Shown piece by piece: positions 51,538 through 58,836 of a stretch of 64,000 nt of DNA. Positions within the stretch are counted from its first letter, which is position 1. Every line of letters starts with the position of its first letter. A program made the translations under genes and the position numbers. The DNA is taken from NCBI RefSeq assembly GCF_004765815.2, contig NZ_ML974128.1, forward strand, positions 1-64,000, in the 5' to 3' direction. The notes under the pieces were generated by a model that was not told the origin of the DNA, did not search any database, and worked only from the letters and a program-made list of their open reading frames with translations. This stretch comes from Halorussus salinus. GTDB lineage: Archaea > Halobacteriota > Halobacteria > Halobacteriales > Haladaptataceae.

Positions 51538-51906
51538 ATGGTCGAGGACCGAACTACCGACGGCAAGCGCATCGCCCAACTGCTCTCCTCGGAGGTGTCG
51601 AGCCGCGAGGACTCTGGACTCGACGGGCTGGAAGTCGTCAACGCCGACGCCGACGTGGAGCCGTCGGCCGAGGGCGAACTGGCCTACGAGATAGCTCGCG
51701 GCGAGGAGATTCTGGCCGACGTGTACGTCCACGACGACCGCGCCCGTGTCGAGTTCCGCGAGCGAGCGGACGCCGCGGCCGAGACCGCCGAGGAGGTCGG
51801 CCTGCGCGTGCGACCCAAAGCGACCCGGCCGCCCCGGACGCTCGTGTTCGTGGAAGACGGCGCGGAGGTCAAGCGCGCGACGGACGTGTTCGTCGCGGTG
51901 CTATAG
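51538..51906 (+). CDS. Small conserved haloarchaeal protein, unknown
   Basis: A 122-residue protein from the ATG at 51538 (MVEDRTTDGKRIAQLLSSEV). The core is an alpha/beta pattern: LEVVNADADVEPSAEGELAY, ADVYVHDDRARVEFRERADA, GLRVRPKATRPPRTLVFVED and GAEVKRATDVFVAVL. I know it only as a recurrent haloarchaeal protein. It overlaps the end of the convergent HAD gene by 6 bp. The frame open upstream to 51346 runs over the repeat and is not coding. Confidence 0.6.
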   Translation: MVEDRTTDGKRIAQLLSSEVSSREDSGLDGLEVVNADADVEPSAEGELAYEIARGEEILADVYVHDDRARVEFRERADAAAETAEEVGLRVRPKATRPPRTLVFVEDGAEVKRATDVFVAVL

Positions 51907-52578
51907 GGTTTTCAGGAGTCCGGGGAGTTCGGCGGCCAGCGAGTCGCGCTCGACGTGCGCGTCGGCATCGGGATGCGGGTCCGGGCCGCCCTCGAAGACG
52001 ACCTGAATCGCGCGGAGTCCGGCGTTGCGCGCGCCCTCCACGTCGGCCTCGGGGTCGTCGCCGACGTAGACTGCGTTCTCGGGGGCGACGCCGAGGTCCG
52101 AGAGGACCGCCCGAAACGCGCGCTCGTCGGGCTTTCCGGCGTCGAGGTCGCCCGTGACGACCACCGCGTCGAAGTTGTCCACCCAGTCGAAGCGGTCGAG
52201 TTTGCTCGTCTGGGCGTCCGTGGGACCGTTGGTGAGCAGGCCGAGCGCGTACTCCTCGCGGAGGTCCGCGAGCAGGCCCGCCACGCCCTCGACCGCGATG
52301 AGCGAGTCGGCGACCTTCTCGCGGTAGGCCGCGGCGAGTTCCTCGGGGTCCGTCTCGCTGTCCTCGGGGAGGATGTCGGCGAAGATGGGCGTGCGGTCCG
52401 GACTGTCGAGGTGCCGGGAGTGGGCTTCGAGGTACTCCTCGCGCGAGAGGTCGGGCGCGCCGACCGCCGCGGTGGCGTCGTCCAACACGGCCTGCCGGGG
52501 CCGGTCGGGAACCGTCAGCGTGTAGTCGAAGTCGAAGACGACGGCTGAGAGTGTCACGGGCCGGTCTACTCGGGACAC
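51901..52578 (-). CDS. HAD-superfamily hydrolase
   Basis: A 225-residue phosphatase-like protein. Motif I is SAVVFDFDYTLTVPD, motif II is YALGLLTNGPTDAQTSKL, the motif III Lys is in GDLDAGKPDERAFRAVL and motif IV is ENAVYVGDDPEADVEGARNA. The cap domain lies between motifs I and II (DLSREEYLEAHSRHLDSPDR). The substrate is not predictable. Confidence 0.85.
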   Translation of the reverse strand: MSRVDRPVTLSAVVFDFDYTLTVPDRPRQAVLDDATAAVGAPDLSREEYLEAHSRHLDSPDRTPIFADILPEDSETDPEELAAAYREKVADSLIAVEGVAGLLADLREEYALGLLTNGPTDAQTSKLDRFDWVDNFDAVVVTGDLDAGKPDERAFRAVLSDLGVAPENAVYVGDDPEADVEGARNAGLRAIQVVFEGGPDPHPDADAHVERDSLAAELPGLLKTL

Positions 52579-52740
52579 CCCCTTGAGGGCTACGGGAGCG
52601 ACCGAGCAACGCGGGCGCTCGGAATCTGTTCCCCTCTCTTCTTTTCGGTCGCTCGGACCCTCCTCGTCTTGTCGTCTCCGTCGCTTGGCCTGTCCTCGTC
52701 TTCTCCTCTCCGTCGCTCAAACCGTCCTGTCGCCTTTCCG

Positions 52741-52905
52741 GCGCGTGCGGGCGCGACCCTTCGTGGTCGCGCCCATCCGCGCGAGGGACGAGCGAACGAA
52801 GTGCCCGAAGGGTACGAGTGAGCGAGGAGGTTGGGGAGGTGTGAGGCCCGCGGTCGCGGTGCGGTGCCGTGCGGTTGCGGTGCGGGGCGGTCAACTCCGT
52901 GGTGT
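52741..52905 (+). repeat. Dispersed GC-rich hairpin repeat, copy C (in the 52579-53143 gap)
   Basis: Parts in order: a 10-bp hairpin (gggcgcgacc / ggtcgcgccc, 52749-52774), cgcgcgagggacg, then gaggaggttggggaggtgtg (about 52829) and gcggt-type iterations to about 52900. This is the clearest copy of the purine-rich block. No gene is seen in this 565-bp gap. Confidence 0.65.
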
Positions 52906-52915
52906 CGGCATCAGT

Positions 52916-52969
52916 GCGGTTCGCGGTCGCGGTGCTGTTCGCAGTCGCGGTGCTGTTCGCAGTCGCGGT
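52916..52969. repeat. Three tandem 18-bp repeats
   Basis: The unit gctgttcgcagtcgcggt lies at 52934-52951 and 52952-52969, and a close variant at 52916-52933. It follows repeat copy C and may be an expansion of its GC-rich end. Confidence 0.65.
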
Positions 52970-53143
52970 CTCGTCGTTCGCAGTCACTCGCTTCGCGTCG
53001 CCATCGAACCGGACAGACAGATAGCTGAACAAGAAAGCAACCAAAACCATCGCCAAAAGATTCTACATCCACTGAAAGAAAATACGAAACCACTTCCACC
53101 GCGCAAGGACAAGAGCCATGTCGGACCCACCGCAACCGCCGGT

Positions 53144-54052
53144 ATGACCTGCTTCGACCGCCTTCGCGAGCGAATCCGGCGGACTGAGAGCCTGCTGGCG
53201 GTGGGGCTGAACCCCGACCGCTCGCGGCTCCCCGACGACTGCCGGGCGTACGACTACCCCCGGCGGGCGTTCGCGCGCCGCATCGTGGACGCGACCCACG
53301 AGGAGGTCGCGGCCTACTCGGTCAGTCCGGCCGCCTACGCCGACCGGGACGGCTGGACCGCGCTGGCCGAGACCGTCGCCTACGCGCAGGGTCGGGGCGT
53401 GCCGGTCCTCCTCGACGGCAAGTACGCCGACCTGCCGAGTTCGGACCACCCGACCGCACGGGCGGACCTCCTCGGCCGCGCGGACGCCGTCACGGTCTCG
53501 CCATACTGCGGTCGCGCGGCCGTCCAGTCGGCGCTCGACGCCGACTGCGGCGTCTTCGCGGTCTGCCGGACGCCCAACCCCGGCGCGGCCGACCTTCAGG
53601 ACCGCGAAGTTGCGACCGAGGGAGGCGACGGGGAAATCGAGGATAGCGACGACGAGGAGGCTCCCGAACCCACGGTCGCCGACCGCGTGGCGGACCTCGC
53701 GGTGTCGTGGGCCGCGGAGACCTCGACGGGCGACGCCGCGTCGTCCGACTTGCGGGGCGACGTGGGCCTGCTGGTCGGCGGGTCGAGTGACGTTCTCGAA
53801 CGCCTCCGCGAGCGCGCACCGGACCTGCCCTTCTTCGCGGTCGGCGGGGCGCGCAACGACCCCGAAGTCGCCGCTCACGTCGCGCCAGAGGAGGGACCGT
53901 CGGCAGGCGTCGGACTGGTCGAAGCGACTCGGGAAGTCCTCTACGCGGGCGAGACCGCCGGGCGAGGGCGGCGTCGCGGGCAGGACGACTACGCCGCGGC
54001 GGCGGGGCAAGCGGCGCGACGGCTCGCGAGGCAACTGAACCGGAAGCGATGA
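53144..54052 (+). CDS. Divergent orotidine 5'-phosphate decarboxylase homologue, altered active site
   Basis: A 302-residue protein from the ATG at 53144, clearly of the haloarchaeal PyrF family (MTCFDRLRERIRRTESLLAV, THEEVAAYSV, FAVCRTPNPGAADLQDREVA, AAAGQAARRLARQLNRKR). The active site is changed. The usual VGLDPD is VGLNPD (Asn23), and the lysine of YKPN is replaced by Ser59. DAKRADIGNT has become DGKYADLPSS, which keeps Asp91, Lys93 and Asp96. The phosphate-binding PGVGAQGGD is reduced to VGGARNDP. An acidic insertion (EIEDSDDEEAPEP) is present. Decarboxylase activity is doubtful; it may be a paralogue with another role. Confidence 0.7.
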   Translation: MTCFDRLRERIRRTESLLAVGLNPDRSRLPDDCRAYDYPRRAFARRIVDATHEEVAAYSVSPAAYADRDGWTALAETVAYAQGRGVPVLLDGKYADLPSSDHPTARADLLGRADAVTVSPYCGRAAVQSALDADCGVFAVCRTPNPGAADLQDREVATEGGDGEIEDSDDEEAPEPTVADRVADLAVSWAAETSTGDAASSDLRGDVGLLVGGSSDVLERLRERAPDLPFFAVGGARNDPEVAAHVAPEEGPSAGVGLVEATREVLYAGETAGRGRRRGQDDYAAAAGQAARRLARQLNRKR

Positions 54053-54095
54053 CCGCGACTCCCGCTCGGACGTTCGGCCCGCAGACGTTCGGCGC

Positions 54096-54302
54096 TCAGA
54101 ACCGCATCACTTCGTCGTCGTCGAGGTCGTCGGGCTGGACCTGCCCCTCGTCGCGCCCGCCACGCTGGATGGTCGCGGCGCACTGCGCGCAGAGGGCGTT
54201 CTCCTCGTCCCAGTGGTTCTCGCAGGCGAGCGTCCCGCAGTTGGGACACGAGTGTTCGGCTTCGTTCTGCTCGCAGATTTGACAGAGGCCAGTGACACTC
54301 AT
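54096..54302 (-). CDS. Small zinc-finger protein (HIT/B-box-like)
   Basis: A 68-residue protein. The Cys/His set is CQICEQNEAEHSCPNCGTLA and CENHWDEENALCAQCAATIQ, which suits a HIT- or B-box-type double zinc fold. The C-terminal 20 residues are acidic (DEGQVQPDDLDDDEVMRF). Such proteins are frequent in haloarchaea and act as adaptors or regulators. Convergent with the PyrF homologue. Confidence 0.7.
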   Translation of the reverse strand: MSVTGLCQICEQNEAEHSCPNCGTLACENHWDEENALCAQCAATIQRGGRDEGQVQPDDLDDDEVMRF

Positions 54303-54479
54303 GGGGTTCTCACTCGATTTGGCTACGGTTTCGAGGCGTATGAGTGTGTGGGAGAATCAGTCATGGTTCGGGAGGAGGTTGTTCAGGAGGAGAGCCGCCG
54401 GAAGCGGTAGTTGGAGTGCGAGCGGTTCTCCGGGACCACACAACTGCGTCCAACCGCGCTGTAGCCGACGACGAGGAGT

Positions 54480-54630
54480 CACCGCAACGCACGGCACCGC
54501 GCCGTGACCGCGCCGCGACCGCACCGCGCCGCGACCGCACCGCGACCGCGCCCCGAACCTCCCCGCGTGCGAACGCGGCCGCGCAGTACCGCGAGCGCGG
54601 CCGCGTTCACGGCGCGTCCCGTGGTCGGTG
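54480..54630 (-). repeat. Dispersed GC-rich hairpin repeat, copy D (in the 54303-54723 gap)
   Basis: Read on minus: a 13-bp hairpin (gaacgcggccgcg / cgcggccgcgttc, 54571-54608), gcacgcggggaggttcgggg, then repeated gcggtcgcggtgcggt units to about 54490. It is more diverged than the others but keeps hairpin, gagg block and gcggt iterations in order. No gene is seen in the gap. Confidence 0.55.
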
Positions 54631-54723
54631 CAATCGAGCGCACTCCGCGGTTCGGGCCAGTAGCGCGTCCGATATCGGAGAGAACCGCGAGTGAGACGCC
54701 GAGGAGAAAAGCCGGTCCCGCAG

Positions 54724-55653
54724 TCAGTCGTCGGTCAACTCGTCGCGGAGCGTCGCCACCTCGGCCACGCGTTCGGCGTGGGCGTTGTGCTGGTGGATGG
54801 ACTCGTCGTTGCTCTGTTTCATCGTCACCACGGCGTCGTCGGGCAGGTCCGGGAACTCGCTCACGACGCCCTCGGCCATGTCGCGCACGCAGTCCTCCAC
54901 GAACTTCGCGTTCGCGTGGGCCTCGAAGGTCATGTGGTCCTCGTCGGGGCGCTTGGCGAGGTTGTAGATGCGGGCGCTCATCGAGTCCCGCGCCACCTCG
55001 ATGATGTCCGCGAGGTTCGCCTCGGGCGCGCCCTCGCTCTCGACGGTCAGGGTCGCGTGGCCGCGCTGGGAGTGGCCCGCCTGCGGGACCTCCTGCAAGA
55101 ACTCCCGGACCTCTTCTTCGCCGACGCCGAGGTCTTCCAACTTTTCGCGGGCGGTCTGGCCCATCATGCCCTGCGAGCAGGGACAGACCGTCATGCCGGT
55201 GACGCGAGCGCCGATCTCCTCGCGGGTGCCCTCGTCGGTCGCGGTGGCGCTGGCGATGATGTCGGCAGTCGCCTGCGTCGGTCGGTCGCTCTCGGGCGTC
55301 CGGTCCTTTATCATGTACTCGGCTTCCATCTGGACCTCGGCCTTCGAGGTGTAGTCGTGTTTCTCCAGCAGTCGCTCGGCGGCCTCGCCGCACACGTCCT
55401 CGACGCGGTAGGTGGGTTCGCTCACCGCGTCCTCCAGAATCTCGTCGACGACCTCCATGTTGCGACTCATGTCTGCGCCCTTCCGCCAACTGGGCAGGTC
55501 CACCATCACTTCGAACTCCGCGGTCAACACGATGGGCCGCTTGTCGGGGCGGGCGAGTTCGACTAGCTTCTTGACGCCCGTCACGCCGACTCGGTTCAGC
55601 CCGACGGTCACGTCGGGTTCCGAGGCCTGCACGTCCGGCAGTTGCTCGTCCAT
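54724..55653 (-). CDS. mptA: GTP cyclohydrolase MptA (type IV)
   Basis: A 309-residue metal-dependent GTP cyclohydrolase of the COG1469/FolE2 family, the first step of methanopterin (or archaeal folate) synthesis. It begins [20 protein letters not shown], and includes [40 protein letters not shown] (metal Cys), [20 protein letters not shown] (metal His) and [20 protein letters not shown]. This is the archaeal form. Confidence 0.95.
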   Translation of the reverse strand: MDEQLPDVQASEPDVTVGLNRVGVTGVKKLVELARPDKRPIVLTAEFEVMVDLPSWRKGADMSRNMEVVDEILEDAVSEPTYRVEDVCGEAAERLLEKHDYTSKAEVQMEAEYMIKDRTPESDRPTQATADIIASATATDEGTREEIGARVTGMTVCPCSQGMMGQTAREKLEDLGVGEEEVREFLQEVPQAGHSQRGHATLTVESEGAPEANLADIIEVARDSMSARIYNLAKRPDEDHMTFEAHANAKFVEDCVRDMAEGVVSEFPDLPDDAVVTMKQSNDESIHQHNAHAERVAEVATLRDELTDD

Positions 55654-55729
55654 TATCCCATCCTAGCGAATCCCTCGGATTAGGACTTTCCTTTCCGGAA
55701 AGGCTCGGCGAGGAGGTCGGACGGCTCTC

Positions 55730-56551
55730 TCAGTCGAGTTTCCCGAGCGCCTCGAAGAAGTCGCTGGACGGTTCGGCGATGCGGGTCGGTTCCGGGTCCG
55801 CACGAACCCGCACCGTCTCGGGCATCTCGAACTGCTTGCGGGTGCTGTCGGCGCTCACGTAGCCGACCGCCGCGCCCGTCGCTCGAATCTCGACCGCGCT
55901 GTCGCTGGGTATCACGAGCGGCGGCATCGACTCGGCGGCACACATCTCCGTAACGACCAGCGCGTCGGTGTCGGGATGGACCAGCGGCCCGCCCTCGCTC
56001 AGGTTGTACGCGGTGCTTCCGGTCGGCGTCGAGACCAACACGCCGTCGCCGTGCCCGGCGTTGAACACGCGGTCGTCCACCCGGACTTCGTAGTCGAGGC
56101 CCTCGCCGTGGCCGCGCTGGGGTCCCTGCACGACGATTTCGTTCAGCGCGGGGTGGACCGACCAGTCGCCCTCGCCCTCGGCCCGCAGTCGGGGCACCTC
56201 CCGCGAGGGAATCGTGTCGGTTTCGCGGTACCCGGCGACGACGGCCTCGACGGTCTCGACCGCGTCGTCCGGCCGGACCCCGTTCAGGAACCCGACCTCG
56301 CCCAAGTTCACGCCCAGAATCGGCGTCGGTCCCGCCCCGCGGGCCGCGAACAGGAAGGTGCCGTCGCCGCCGATGGAGACCACGAGGTCGCAGTCGTGCA
56401 TCTCCTCGACGGGCGACCCCTCGCGGTCCAACCGCTCGGCGGTCGCGTCGTCCAGCCGAATCGACACCTCGTCCGGTAGCGTGTTGCGTATCTCCTCGGC
56501 CAGCAGGGCGGCCCGCGAGTTGCCCTTCTGGGCGACGATGCCGACTCTCAT
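55730..56551 (-). CDS. nadK: NAD kinase
   Basis: A 273-residue enzyme from the ATG at 56551 (MRVGIVAQKGNSRAALLAEE) that makes NADP from NAD and ATP or polyphosphate. Hallmarks: DLVVSIGGDGTFLFAARGAG (GGDGT), ILGVNLGEVGFLNGVRPDD (NxG-LGFL) and GDGVLVSTPTGSTAYNLSEG (TPTGSTAY). Divergent from the KaiC-like gene. The frame open to 56671 is not coding. Confidence 0.94.
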   Translation of the reverse strand: MRVGIVAQKGNSRAALLAEEIRNTLPDEVSIRLDDATAERLDREGSPVEEMHDCDLVVSIGGDGTFLFAARGAGPTPILGVNLGEVGFLNGVRPDDAVETVEAVVAGYRETDTIPSREVPRLRAEGEGDWSVHPALNEIVVQGPQRGHGEGLDYEVRVDDRVFNAGHGDGVLVSTPTGSTAYNLSEGGPLVHPDTDALVVTEMCAAESMPPLVIPSDSAVEIRATGAAVGYVSADSTRKQFEMPETVRVRADPEPTRIAEPSSDFFEALGKLD

Positions 56552-56654
56552 CAGTGGCAGTTGCGCCCCGCCCGTAAAAAGTCCGCCGACGCGACGCCGA
56601 GAAACATTGAAATGCGGCCGGTCCGAGGTGTCGGGCATGCGACGCGCTCGACCC

Positions 56655-56674
56655 ACGAGGAGGTGCCCCACGTG
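56655..56674 (+). promoter_or_regulatory. Shine-Dalgarno site that fixes the GTG start of the KaiC-like gene
   Basis: gaggaggtg at about 56657-56665 lies 6-7 nt before GTG 56672. It is the strongest ribosome-binding site in this part of the window and favours GTG over upstream ATGs in the same frame. Confidence 0.6.
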
Positions 56675-58147
56675 ACCGACGAGGACGACTGGTTCGAGCG
56701 CGCACTCCGCGAAGAGGACGCCGACGCCGAGGACGACCGAGAGAGCGACGCCACCGACGAGGCCCCCGACACCGACGCCCCCGAAACCGACGCCGACGAC
56801 GCGCCTGCCGAGACCGCCGACTCGGCTGACCGGCCGAGCGACTTCGCAGAGACATCCGGATTCGACGCGGACGCCGACTCACCGGGGTTCAGCGCGGACG
56901 AGAACGACGCTCCCGAGACGAGCGCGGACGACGGCGACGCGCCCGACTTCGGGATGGGTGGCGGTGACACGGACGCTGATTTCGGAACAGGTGAAGACGA
57001 CACGGGCGCTGGCTTCGGAACCGGCGAGGAGGGCACCGACGCCGACTTCGGGATGGGAGGAGACGACGCGGACGAGTCTCCCGACTCCCAGACCGCCGTG
57101 AGCGAGTCCGCCAGCGGCGGGTTCGCCGATGCCGACCCCTACGACGCCGACGACGAGGACGAGGGCCTCTTCGACGAGGACTTCGCCAGCGCGTTCGAGA
57201 GCGCGCCCGGTGGCGGTCCGGGTGGCGGTGGCGGCGGGGGTGCTGGCAGTGGCGGCGGGGGTGCTGGCAGTGGCGGCGGTGGCGGGGCTGGCGACGCTGG
57301 TTTCGGCGCGACCGAGAGCGAGTCGGGCGGCTTCGGTGGCGGCGGTGGCGGCGAGTTCGGCATGGGCGGTGGCGGCGGATTCGGCGGCGGCGGTGGCGGC
57401 GAACCCTTCGAGGACGAGGCGTTCGACGACGAGGAGTTCGAGTCGTCGATTCCGCGCATCGACCTCGGCATCGACGGTCTCGACAGCATGATTCAGGGCG
57501 GCGTCCCCGAGCGGTCGCTCGTCACGACCATCGGGTCGGCCGGGACCGGCAAGACCACGTTCGGTCTCCAGTTCCTCCACGAAGCCCTCGAACAGGGCGA
57601 GAACGCGGTGTTCATCACGCTCGAAGAGAGCCACGACCGCATCGTCAACACCGCGACCGAGAAGGGCTGGGACTTCGAGACGTACGAAGACGAGGGCAGT
57701 CTCGCGGTCATCGACTTGGACCCCATCGAGATGGCCAACAGCCTGACCTCCATCCGCAACGACCTGCCGCGACTCATCGAGGACTTCGGCGCGACCCGCC
57801 TCGTGCTGGACTCGGTGTCCCTGCTGGAGATGATGTACGACGACCAATCGACCCGCCGAAACGAGGTCTACGACTTCACCAAGAGCCTGAAGGAGGCCGG
57901 AGTCACCACGATGCTCACCAGCGAGGCCAGCGAGGACACGGCCTACGCCTCCCGGCACGGCATCATCGAGTATCTGGTGGACGCGGTGTTCGTCCTGCGC
58001 TACATCCGGAGTTCCGACGACTTCCGCGAGACGCGACTCGCGGTCGAGATTCAGAAGATTCGGGACGCGAACCACTCCCGCGAGATAAAGCCCTACTCGA
58101 TTACGAACGAGGGTATCAGCGTCTACCGGCAGGCGAATATCTTCTAA
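56672..58147 (+). CDS. KaiC-like RecA-fold ATPase with long acidic/glycine-rich N-terminal region
   Basis: A 491-residue protein from GTG 56672 (read MTDEDDWFERALREEDADAE). Residues 1-175 are acidic with repeats (DFGMGGGDTDADFGTGEDDT and similar). Residues 180-245 are mostly Gly (GGGGGGGAGSGGGGAGSGGG and on). The KaiC domain starts near residue 260 (IPRIDLGIDGLDSMIQGGVP). It has an intact Walker A (GSAGTGKTT, Lys294), a KaiC-type glutamate pair in VFITLEESHD, and a Walker B strand RLVLDSVSLLEMMYD. Haloarchaea have many such regulators in motility and signalling; the target is unknown. The low-complexity part may drive condensation or tethering. Confidence 0.8.
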   Translation: MTDEDDWFERALREEDADAEDDRESDATDEAPDTDAPETDADDAPAETADSADRPSDFAETSGFDADADSPGFSADENDAPETSADDGDAPDFGMGGGDTDADFGTGEDDTGAGFGTGEEGTDADFGMGGDDADESPDSQTAVSESASGGFADADPYDADDEDEGLFDEDFASAFESAPGGGPGGGGGGGAGSGGGGAGSGGGGGAGDAGFGATESESGGFGGGGGGEFGMGGGGGFGGGGGGEPFEDEAFDDEEFESSIPRIDLGIDGLDSMIQGGVPERSLVTTIGSAGTGKTTFGLQFLHEALEQGENAVFITLEESHDRIVNTATEKGWDFETYEDEGSLAVIDLDPIEMANSLTSIRNDLPRLIEDFGATRLVLDSVSLLEMMYDDQSTRRNEVYDFTKSLKEAGVTTMLTSEASEDTAYASRHGIIEYLVDAVFVLRYIRSSDDFRETRLAVEIQKIRDANHSREIKPYSITNEGISVYRQANIF

Positions 58148-58324
58148 GCGACCTTTTTTCTTCGTCGGGTGTCCTCGCTCGCTCCCTTCGGTCGCTCGCT
58201 GTGGGTACCGCTCCTCGAAAAAACGTCGATGAAAAAAAGGGCCGCTCGCTCACTACGTTCGCTCGCGGTACGACTGCTGGAACTCGACGTGGAACGACGA
58301 GTCCACGCTCGATTGCTCGCCGAC

Positions 58325-58753
58325 TCAGCGTACGACCGTCACCGGCATCGAGGCGCGCCGGACGACGGTCTCGGCGACGCTCCCGAGGAGGATGCGCGAG
58401 ACGCCCGAGCGCCCGTGGCTCCCCATCACGATTTGGTCGAAGCCCTCGTCGTCGGCGAACTCCACGATGGTCTGGGCCGGGCGGCCCATCTCGGTCGCCG
58501 AGTCGAGGGTCGCGCCGTACTCGTCGGCGACCTTCTGGGCCTCCTCGAACAGCGCCTCGGCGCTCTCCTTCTCGTTTTCGTACCACTCCTCGGAGCCACC
58601 GGGGAGACCCACCGGAGCGGTGTAGCCCGCGTCGATGGGGTCGATGACGTGGAGCAGGGTGATGTCCTCCTCGGCGAACTCCTCGAGTGCGTAGTCGAGC
58701 GCGTCGTTCGACTGGGGCGACCCGTCGATGGGAACGAGAATTTGCTTCGTCAT
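58325..58753 (-). CDS. Universal stress protein (UspA family)
   Basis: A 142-residue single-domain UspA protein. It begins MTKQILVPIDGSPQSNDALD and has the ATP-binding motif VMGSHGRSGVSRILLGSVAE (G-2x-G-9x-G-S), then TVVRRASMPVTVVR. It thus belongs to the ATP-binding subgroup. Single gene, with hairpin-rich non-coding sequence downstream (58148-58324). Confidence 0.92.
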   Translation of the reverse strand: MTKQILVPIDGSPQSNDALDYALEEFAEEDITLLHVIDPIDAGYTAPVGLPGGSEEWYENEKESAEALFEEAQKVADEYGATLDSATEMGRPAQTIVEFADDEGFDQIVMGSHGRSGVSRILLGSVAETVVRRASMPVTVVR

Positions 58754-58836
58754 GTGAGAGGATACGGCGACGACTCGTTTAACCTTTCAGGCAATTCCCG
58801 AACTGTGAGAACTCCCCGCCGCGGTGGCGACCCGGA

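Noticed and set aside
52583-53143. N-terminal extension of the PyrF homologue
   Set aside because: The frame runs through repeat copy C and tandem repeats; PyrF alignment begins at MTCFDRL (53144).
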